A DNA stretch of 64,000 bases, from the NCBI RefSeq assembly GCF_026151205.1, contig NC_087078.1, forward strand, positions 13,189,118 through 13,253,117, in the 5' to 3' direction. The notes under the pieces are model-generated. The model did no database searches. It had not been told where the DNA came from and saw only the letters and a list, made by a program, of their open reading frames with translations. Shown here one piece after another: positions 45,016 to 54,500 of this stretch. This DNA is from Bolinopsis microptera (lineage: Eukaryota; Ctenophora; Tentaculata; Lobata; Bolinopsidae). Position numbers and translations under genes: made by a program. The stretch's first letter is position 1. Each line of letters starts with the position of its first letter.

Positions 45016-47116
45016 TAAAGTCGCATAATTTGACCAAATTCGTTGATTTTTGTCGTATTATTTCGGACACTTTCCTTGTAAGTCTATGAGTAAGCTCACC
45101 AATTTTTGTTGCAATCGGAGGTCGGGAAGGATACTCAATATCTATTTGTTTGAAGAAAATTGTGCTGGCCGAAATTAGCGCTAAAAAACCATACTACTAT
45201 ACAGTCGGCACGCGCGGCTCACTGTCGATGGCGCACTACATATTTGGATAAAGCAACGGCAGCACGAAGGCACATGGTTAGGTGCAAAATAATCGAACAT
45301 GCAGAAACTCTTAAGTTTGTTGCATTGTATATCATGTGTACGCTTATTTTTATATAAAAACCGGTTCTTGATCTTGCTAATTCGCTCGCCCAAAAATTTC
45401 ACTGTTCACGTGACCTTGGTTTTTATGGTTTTGCAGCCGTACAAAACAGTTTTACATAAACCCTAATCCCAACCCTAACCCTAACCATAACCATAACCCC
45501 GAAGCTATCCATAACCCGCGTACCACAACCCTAACCCTAACATGAGCCCTAAACAATCGAAATCATGTTTTACTAGCCTGTCACGTGACTAAAACGGTTT
45601 TTGCCCATGTAACTCTCCAGGGAAGTATTTTTAACCTACTTCATGGCGGGTGATTCGGGATCAGCGTCCAAAAATACACCGATTCAGATCAATATCATAC
45701 CCAAAGGCCTTTTTACAAGAATTTTCTTAAAATTTGGGCGAGCGATTTCGTAGGAGCGACTCAAACGCGCAAGCTGGCGCGGTTTATTTGTTGCAGTTTT
45801 ACTATCTAATAACCAAATTTTACAAGCTATCTCAGCACGCGCGCGGCTTTTCTAGCGTATACATTACTTTTTTTCCTATTGGTACTCAGCGTGCTTGACG
45901 GATGTTACTGTACTCGTCTAAATTTCTTCGAAGCAGCGCGCGCCGCTTTCTTCTCAAAATATCACTTGCCCGCAATGCCCGATGGCAAGTGCTACGAAGT
46001 AGCGCGCGCCGGGACAAACCATTAACAATGGTCAATCAGCGTGCACGTGTTTTTTATGTCCACGATTTGCGATTGATTATGAACAAGTACGTAAATGCTG
46101 GTCACGCACACACTAACTTTCAATGAGCACCGCACTTTTTCAGACGTCGTGATTCGCTCTAGTAAAGGCTCTTACGGGCAAAAAGACGTGTTTTCTGCTA
46201 TGAGTTTAGAGACCTAACTATTAATTGGACACAATAGTATGATGTGTAAGGATCGAGAATATGTTAAGACATATAAATATAGCCTTATAAGTCACGTGCT
46301 ATTCCAATGCGCGTTTTAAACTTTGACAGTCTATAACTCTTAGGCCTGTAAAGTAATTATATTCATGTTATGTCAGCAATACGATCACATTGTTTTCTAT
46401 TTGGTGTGAAAATATGAGCTAGAACGGACATAATCTCGCTGAGTTATGGCTGTTTGAAATTTATGATGAACGCGCAGGTGCCCATTGATAACAACTAAAT
46501 GCTTTTGCGCGTAGTGCGCGTCGAAAATTAGGCAAAAACGCTTGCGGAGTGACAATATTCAAACTTCTATAAAGTATATGAAGTGGGTACTTCTCGGAAA
46601 GGAAAATTTCAGTCAAACACGATGTGACTATTGTTGGGTTGATTTAATACAACTGCAAAAAATCATTCAAACTTTAAGCAAAAAAGGGCACATTTTTACC
46701 ACTTTTTTGGATTTTTACCTGCGTAAAAACAGAGCGATTTGTTTTATTTTTATATCATCTTGTGCGGCTATGTTTTAGCTATTGCCATGCAAATTTTGTC
46801 GACATGCCAATAAAATTAACTTGCTCAAAATATCAAAAAACATGGTTTTTTGGCCTATTTTTGGCCCAAAAATCGGTTTTTTGCGATTTTACCCGCGTAA
46901 ACTCAGTCCAATCATCTCGAAACCACTTTTAATTGATTCTACGGTCAAAGATACGTCTAGTAAGGTATATCTGGGGTCCCTAGCGTATCGAGCAGACAAT
47001 GCCCGTAAGAGCCTCTACTACTCAGCCCGACTAGAGATTCTTTGGAATAACATAAACAAGCCTGTCATACTCGTTGACAGACTGAGCGTGGCCCAGCGCA
47101 ATAATTTAATTTCATA
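45016..47116. other. Interval between X and inverted R copy; telomere-like tract inside
   Basis: 45,461-45,550 holds degenerate ccctaa/ccataac repeats. 45,920-46,010 has two GC-rich copies of cgaagYagcgcgcgcc around a hairpin (cacttgcc/ggcaagtg, 45,964-45,992). The ORFs here are short and show no family resemblance. Confidence 0.45.
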
Positions 47117-47120
47117 TACT

Positions 47121-48900
47121 ATTTGACCAAAACCCATAATCATGGGTAGAGTGAACCGCTGCCAGTGTCTCTCTTTTCCAAACAAAAGAAAATGATATTA
47201 ATTTGAGGAACCGTCCGCAAATGCAAATTGATACCGAGAATGAAATCGGTCGCTCGCTTTTCCCATTCAATAAGCTTTATTACAATACGTAAGCCGTGAA
47301 TGAATGGGAAAAGCGAGCGACCGATTTCATTCTCGGTATCAATTTGCATTTGCGGACGGTTCCTCAAATTAATATCATTTTCTTTTGTTTGGAAAAGAGA
47401 GACACTGGCAGCGGTTCACTCTACCCATGATTATGGGTTTTGGTCAAATATCATCTCTTTTTGACTATAATGTCAGGATAATTTACACAGTCGAAACTTA
47501 ATAAGGAGGTAATTTCAACGATTTCGAAATTTTACCTTTGAAAACGTTTCCTTGTGTTTAGGTAGGCATATCTGTCAATAACAGACTGAATATAGCACTT
47601 TTTACTCATTCAAGTTGGCATTAAATTCATATATAATGCCATTTTAATATCGTGGGAAAGCAGAATATATTCGAAATCACGAATGAGCAAAATTCTCACC
47701 TTTCGCACGTGCAAACTTTGAGCGGACGTTGCGTGCGCATAAAATATTGAATCACCATAAATTTTTGCATAGTGTTATTTAATATATAGTTTGATAAGCA
47801 TGAAAAGTTTCAGAAGATTTCAAAAAGAACTTGGATCACAACGGGACTCCAAAGTTGGTAAAAATCGTGAAAATAACAATTTTTAGTGATTTTAGCTATT
47901 TTAAATGAATTTGGGCGTGTCCCCACGTGTGCAACTTTTCGATTTTCAACTTTAAAACTAGCCTATAACACAATTTAGACCTTTAAGAAGCAAAATTGAG
48001 CTCCACAACCCAAGGGATGGCCCAACACCAGAGAATACTAATTCACAACTTTTGTGTTTTTATAAAATTATTCTTCAAAAAAGCACAAACTTCAATAGCG
48101 AATATCTTTATGAAGGAGCAAGGTAGGAAAACTTTCCGGTAGATTTTCAGAATGCTTGAACAATTATCTGAGATGAAAATGTCCTCAGATTTTGAATAAA
48201 ATTACTCCTTAATGCTTTAAAATCGATTTGAAAAGTTGTTATTTTGTCAAAAATCAAGTTTTAAAAACACTTAAATTGATGACGTCATCAAGTGATGATG
48301 ATGACGATAAATTATTTTTCGATATAATGTAAACTAAAGTATAAACAATTATCTTTAAAACCTGTGGTTCGAAATGACTGTATCTTTTATACTTTTGAAT
48401 CTACGGACACTTAAATGTAGGCTACAATTTACTGCAAAAGCGTCTATACATATATACTTATATATATACATATATAGCTTCACGACAATCTGTTGTAAAA
48501 CAGGGGTTCCAGAAAACCCACTTCCCGATACTCCTGCAACATGAAATTTTTTTTACAGTCGATTTGGACAAGGTCTAGACGCTCTGCAAAGTTTCAGATC
48601 TCTAACTCGATTTTAACATGGTTTTTAAGGCACCTGAATATGGCGATTTTGGGTTTTTTACCTAATTTCGTATAACATGCTGGCGCGTATTTTGCGCAAA
48701 TTTCTTAAAAACCTCCACATAACTATTTCTTATTCCTGTCATCTTTAACATCGAATTAGAATGTTTTGAACTTAAATATACCTGCTGAACTACTTTCGAT
48801 GAGTCTTAATGCCTGGAAAACAATAAAGGGGATATAATAGTATAGGGGGTACATAGTGTTGTGAATATAAGGGCAACGGTTATGCTTGCCAGCATTGTGA
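47121..48900 (-). mobile_element. R element copy 2, inverted
   Basis: 1,780 bp, the reverse complement of 40,112-41,891 with almost no visible difference. It is flanked by a 4-bp duplication TACT (47,117-47,120 and 48,901-48,904), marking it as an inserted unit. The terminal palindrome is at 47,121-47,449. Together with copy 1 it makes a long inverted repeat around 5.2 kb. Confidence 0.9.
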
Positions 48901-48904
48901 TACT

Positions 48905-49190
48905 TTTCTTTTGCAAGTTCTGGATGTAAAGTGTGTATGACTGATGACGCAGCGGGCATCGACCGCCACCAGGACAACCGTCACCATTAACAACATATAA
49001 ATAAACGCTTGCAAGCGCTTTATAATTTCTGACAATTACTGTCGGAGAACTTTGCCGCGCCGTGCACTTAGCCTTCTTGCTTGGCTTCTAGATCGCCAGT
49101 CAAACAACTATGTTTAAATCCATGTTGATAAATGATAGATAAAGCGGTAAAAACCAGTAATTAAAAGTGATTGTAATCGCCTAACCGCTT
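48905..49190. other. Short interval, nothing recognised
   Basis: Contains acgcttgcaagcgctt, a palindrome related to the X motif; no gene. Confidence 0.4.
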
Positions 49191-49194
49191 TTCA

Positions 49195-50616
49195 AATCCT
49201 GACTCCCGCCTGTGCATGGCAGGTTTAGGGGCATCGAGAAAAGCGCTTATAAGCGCATTTAAATTTCGTGCACTCCAGGTGAACGGATGTTCAGATTTGT
49301 GCTTATAATTGTAAGTTTATAACTTACCAGGACGCACGCCGAGTTGGACTCAGCGTAATATTTGAAACAAATATTTTACGAGTATCGCCCGTTAAGCTTA
49401 TAAGCGCTTTCTAATTCCTGGCACTCTCCCTTATAAGCGCTTTCTAATTTCGGGTACTCCCCCGTTCCGACCACTGACCAGGTTAGGGGCAGCATTGAAT
49501 AAGCGCTTATAAGCGCTTTTTAATTCCGGGCACTACCCCGTTCCGACCAGGTTAGTGGCAGCATTGAAAAAGCGCTTATAAGCGCTTTCTAATTCCTGCC
49601 AACCAGGCCATGGGCGATAGGAAAGCGGTAGAAAAGCAATCATAAGCGCCTATAAGCGCTTTTAAATCCTGACTCTGCCGGTGCACCCCAGGTTGCACAG
49701 AAAAGCACTTATAAGCGGGCACCCTGATTTCCAGTTCCGACCAGGTTAAGGGGAATTGAGAAATTGCTTATAAGCGCTTATTAATTCCAGGCACTCTCCA
49801 GTTCCGACCAGGTTAAGGGGAATTGAGAAATCGCTTATAAGCGCTTTTTAATTCCGGGCACTCCCCCGTTCCGACCAGGGTAGGGGCAGCATTGAAAAAG
49901 CGCTTATAAGGGTTTTTTAATTCCGGGCCCTCCCCCGTTCCGACCAGGTTAGGGGCAGCATTGAAAAAGCGATTATAAGCGCTTTTAAATTCCGGGCACT
50001 ACCCCGTTCCGACCAGGTTAGGGGCAGCATCGAAAAAGCGCTTATAAGCGCTTTTTAATTCCTGCTCACCTGGCCATGGATGATAGGAAAAGTGGTAAAA
50101 GCGGTAAAATAGCGATGAATTAGCCGTTATAAGCGATTTCTAAAAAAGCGATTATAATCGATTATAAGCGGTTATAAAATGTAATATAGCGTTTTCCTGA
50201 CTCAATTTTAAAAGCGCTTATAAGCGCTTTATTTCCGCTTTACAAACAGCTAAATTGCACCCCACTTATAAGCGCTTATAATCGCTTATAAATGGTTCAA
50301 AAAAGCGCCTACGAATCGATTATCCGGCCAACCGCTTATCCACCCGTTTTTGGCGCCAATCCTACTGGAAAACCGCTTTCAAATCGCTCAGCGACGCTAG
50401 TAAGCGCTTAAAAGCGCTTATAAGCGCTTTTAAATTCAAAAAAGCGCTTTTTTGAATTATGACATCAATTATAGTCGATTATAAGCGATTTTTTTTTAAC
50501 CGTTTATAATCGTAAAAAAATCGATTATAAACGGTTTTTAAAAAAAAAGCGCCGAGAAAGCGCTCAATAAGCGATTATCGGCGCCGATCATAAAATATCG
50601 TTTATGGAAACTTGCC
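49195..50616 (-). repeat. X element copy 2, inverted
   Basis: Reading on the minus strand from 50,616 the sequence repeats the head of copy 1 (42,486 onward) and then a shorter palindrome array with the same spacers (acctggtcggaacgggg). It carries about a dozen AAGCGCTTATAAGCGCTT-type sites. No coding frame. Confidence 0.8.
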
Positions 50617-50690
50617 CAAAACGGCAAGTTTCCATAAACGATATTTTATGATCGGCGCCGATAATCGCTTATTGAGCGCTTTCTCGGCGC
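50548..50690. repeat. Head-to-head X termini, near-perfect palindrome
   Basis: The last 68 bp of the inverted X copy (to 50,616) and a second 68-bp X head (50,623-50,690) face each other across CAAAAC. The second head breaks off at ctcggcgct into an AT-rich run (50,691-50,760, taattaattattatata type). Confidence 0.85.
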
Positions 50691-50760
50691 TAATTAATTA
50701 TTATATATTATTATTATATATATTATTATATATAACTAATTAATTATTAGCTAATTAACT

Positions 50761-51553
50761 AAAAGTTTGGGGGATGAAGAGGCCCGGTATATCAATGTAC
50801 CCGGTATAGAGAGGCACGGTATAAAAAGATTTGACTGTACTTGTCCCCATAACTTTCATATTATGCTTGTTTTATGATGTTAATGTTGTTACTCAATTAG
50901 TACTCAAATTAATAAAATTTTAATTTCAAACTTGTAAGAACAATTATAATAGCTAGCTTTGTCACATTTCATACGATAGGAAAGTGTAAAAATCATAAGA
51001 ACAAATGTATTAATGTACGTATATTGTATCAGATTATGAAAGTTTATCCATTGCTATCATCACAGTAGTAATTTAATAGTATACACTATACAAATTACAA
51101 TACGTCAAAAAATCAACGTAACAAAAAATCAACGTAACAAAAAATCAACGTAACAAAAATCAACGTAACAAAACTAAGATGCCTGCGAAACATCGCCAAA
51201 TTCTCGAAAATGAATTCTTTTGTTGTACAGCAAGCACACTGAATCATATTTTTTAAGCATAGCATAAATTATGATTTCTCAATGGGGGTTGCATGAAGAT
51301 AATTTGATATTTAAAGTACTATTTAACTGTTTAATTATAAATGCCTAAATTCCATTAACATTTTAACAACTAGGTACATGATAAAATACCGCGGGTATTT
51401 TGTAATTATGTTATGGTAATCCTTACTTCAGTCTTAATAACACAGATTAAAACTAGATCAAAAGTCTTTTTACATCCTAGATGGTGCTTCAGTTTTCAAT
51501 GCCTCGTGGGCCCGTTTTTACTCATCTTTGAGACATCCCTCGTTCAAGCTCAC
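50761..51553. other. 3' flank of the receptor gene
   Basis: No gene. At about 51,105-51,172 a 16-17-bp unit (aaaaaatcaacgtaac) is repeated four times. A poly(A) signal for the minus-strand gene could not be chosen with confidence. Confidence 0.5.
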
Positions 51554-54500
51554 TCAAATGACACCTCCTTGTTCCCTCAGTTGATCAACTCTGTCGTCCA
51601 AGTGAGAGTAGATGTTCTCGTCGGGCTCACTTCCTGGTGTGCAGTTGTTCCATTCAGCACACCAACTTCTTTCTTCTTCCTCTGGCTCCTCCTGAAGTCT
51701 CACCGCTGATGGTCCTGCTCCTTCCGGCCAGTCACTGTACTCAACGTTAGGGGTCAATATGGAAGAATACCTTACTGCAACTCCTTGTTCTGGTGTCGTT
51801 ACTTTCTCTTTCTTTTTCTTCATCATAAGGACTGCTAGGACGATGCACACTAAACCTAGTACGACTGCAATGCCAGCTATGATGGCAGTCATACCTCTAC
51901 CACCGTGAACTATTTTTTCAGAGGACCCCTCTTTTCCTAGAGACTTCATTATACAAAAGACTCCATTGCCTATCTTGTCCAGTTCATTGCACACATCACA
52001 AGTGTATTGCTTCCAATACTGCCCGATTTCGCATGTTTGACATTGCGGAGATCCCTTTTTCGAAATAGTGTAGAGAGGACATTTTGTACACTCTACGGCA
52101 AAGTCACCACTGTAGTAATTCTCAGGACAGGGAATGCATTTCATTGTTTGGGAATGCCAGTAGTTTCCAGCAAGGCAGCTACACGCAGTATCGCTAAGAA
52201 TAGAAGTAGTTCCATTTGGGCACTGGGTGCATTTTCCGATTGACTTCTGGAAGAAGTCATTTCCTGTGCACAGGATACACTTGTTGTTGCTCCAGAAAGT
52301 TTTTGTGCCACAAGAACAGTGACTTGATCCTGGTCGTGAGGTTGAGGAGGATGTGCAATCTTTACAGAAACTCATGTTTCCGACCTTGTAGTAGTTTTGT
52401 GGACATAGCTTACATGATCCAGTTGTTGGACTTTCCCACTCCCAGGTCATACCGTCCTCACAAACGCAGCTTGATTGGTTAGTTAATGTTCCTCTGTCAC
52501 AAGTCATGCATCTAGATGCTCCTTTTGCGCTAGCTGAACCAGAGCTGCATTCTTCACAGTTCTGCCCATTCCAGAAGATCCCAGCAGGACAGGTACAAGA
52601 CTGTGATCCAGATAGAGAAGTAGAAGGAGATGGGCAGTCTCTACAAGTGATCATTCCCCCAACTTTGTATGTGTTCGATAAGCAAGGCTTGCAGGACCCA
52701 TTGCTTGGACCATCCCATTCCCAGACTATACCATCTTCACAGAGACAACCAGTGAGATCCTCAGTTGCACCATCACTACAAGTGATACAAGTAGTTGCTC
52801 CTCTGAAGCTAGCTGTGCCAGAGCCACACGGTTCACAGTTTTCCCCACTCCAAAAGCTTCCTTTTTCACAAGAACATGTTGCTGATCCTGCTAGAGATGA
52901 TGCCCCTGTTGGACACAACTCGCATTGCATCACTGCTCCAGCCTTAAATTTGCCTTCTGGGCAAGGCACACATTTTCCTTCCATCTCATGATCCCACATC
53001 CAGTACTGCCCGTCTGGACAATCACAAGAACTCCCATCATCATTAGGCAGTGAGTCAACTGGACACTGAAAACATTTTCCACTAACACTTGCAGAGTCAC
53101 TGGGACATTTTCTACATCGCCCATTACTCCACTGGGTTCCGACTCGGCAATCACACTGGACAGAGCCTGGCTTGGAGGTGGCGACACCTGGACATCTTAT
53201 ACAGGATGTAGATCCTGAGGTAGGACTGAAGAAGTTGGCAGGGCACATTGCACAGGTTAAGTTGTGTGTGTAGTGGCCTGCAGGACAGTCAGGTTTTGGA
53301 CAAGTGATTTGGGGAGGACATGTTGGGTTTGGTAGACAAGTTGGTTGGGGAGGACAGGTTGGGTGTGGTGGACAGGTTGGGATTGGTGGACAGGTTGGGA
53401 TTGGTGGACAGGTTGGGTGTGGTGGACAGGTTGGGTTTGGTGGACAGGTTGGGTTTGGTGGACAGGTTGGGATTGGTGGACAGGTTGGGTGTGGTGGACA
53501 GGTTGGGTTTGGTGGACAGGTTGGGTTTGGTGGACAGGTTGGGTGTGGTGGACAGGTGAGCACAGGTGGATATGTTGGGTGTGGTGGACAGGTTGGGTTT
53601 GGTGGACAGGTTGGGTTTGGTGGACAGGTTGGGTGTGGTGGACAGGTTGGGTGTGGTGGACAGGTTGGGTTTGGTGGACAGGTTGGGTTTGGTGGACAGG
53701 TTGGGTTTGGTGGACAGGTTGGGTTTGGTGGACAGGTGAGCACAGGTGGACAGGTTGGGTGTGGTGGACAGGTGAGCACAGGTGGACAGGTTGGGTTTGG
53801 TGGACAGGTTGGGTGTTGTGGACAATCTGGACATGTAACCTGTGGACATGCGGTTGCAGGAGGACAGGTCAACTGCGGACAAGTTGGCGCAGCAGGGGCT
53901 TCTGGGCAGGTTAGTTCCTGGCACATTGGGACTGTGCATTCAATTTGAGGCGGACACGTTGCTACTTCATCGATAGATCCTTCACAGGACAAGAACACAT
54001 CCTCACTATGACCACAGTTGTGTGTAGTGGAGTAGGAGCACGAGTTCCACTCTCCACTTGAGCAGTCAACGTTATCCAACTTTATTTCTCTATCTCCTTG
54101 GATGTCGCCGAGTCGATTTCCAGATGTCCTTTCTTGAAGTCCTGTGAAGCCAATAAAACGACAAATTGCCATACCTGCGTTGTCGTCAAAGCTGTCGTCA
54201 CAAACTGTTCCGTCGTTATAGAGAAGCAATGCGAGTGATCCTCCGTTAAGAACTTCGTTGCCGTTGTTGTCAATCAGTGAAAATTGGGGTGCTCCTGAAA
54301 TTACATCTTTACAAATTTTTATTGGCAGTCGGTAGTATTTTATATATTTTTCAAACTATAATAATCACCCGAAATGCAAAGATGATAATTACGTCACCTT
54401 GACAAGTTAGAAAGACATCCTCAGAATGTCTACAGTTGTGAGTCTCTGTGTAGGAACAGCTATCCCATTCTCCACTGCTATCACAGTTCACATTGTCCAA

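Noticed and set aside
46782-47126. 114-codon ORF just left of R copy 2
   Set aside because: No family resemblance; its end lies inside the R element, so it is not an independent gene.
41645-47367. Identical 75-codon ORFs at 41,645-41,872 and 47,140-47,367
   Set aside because: They lie wholly within the R palindrome, and the third R copy does not keep them as an ORF of that length.
51554-51700. ENIYSHL in the receptor tail as a second ITIM
   Set aside because: The residue two before Tyr is Asn, outside the I/V/L/S consensus; it is only a YxxL motif.
53304-53948. Long plus-strand ORFs encoding Trp-Trp-Thr-Gly or Gly-Gly-Gln-Val repeats
   Set aside because: They are the antisense of the 18-bp Cys-Pro repeat in the receptor exon; a period divisible by three keeps all frames open.
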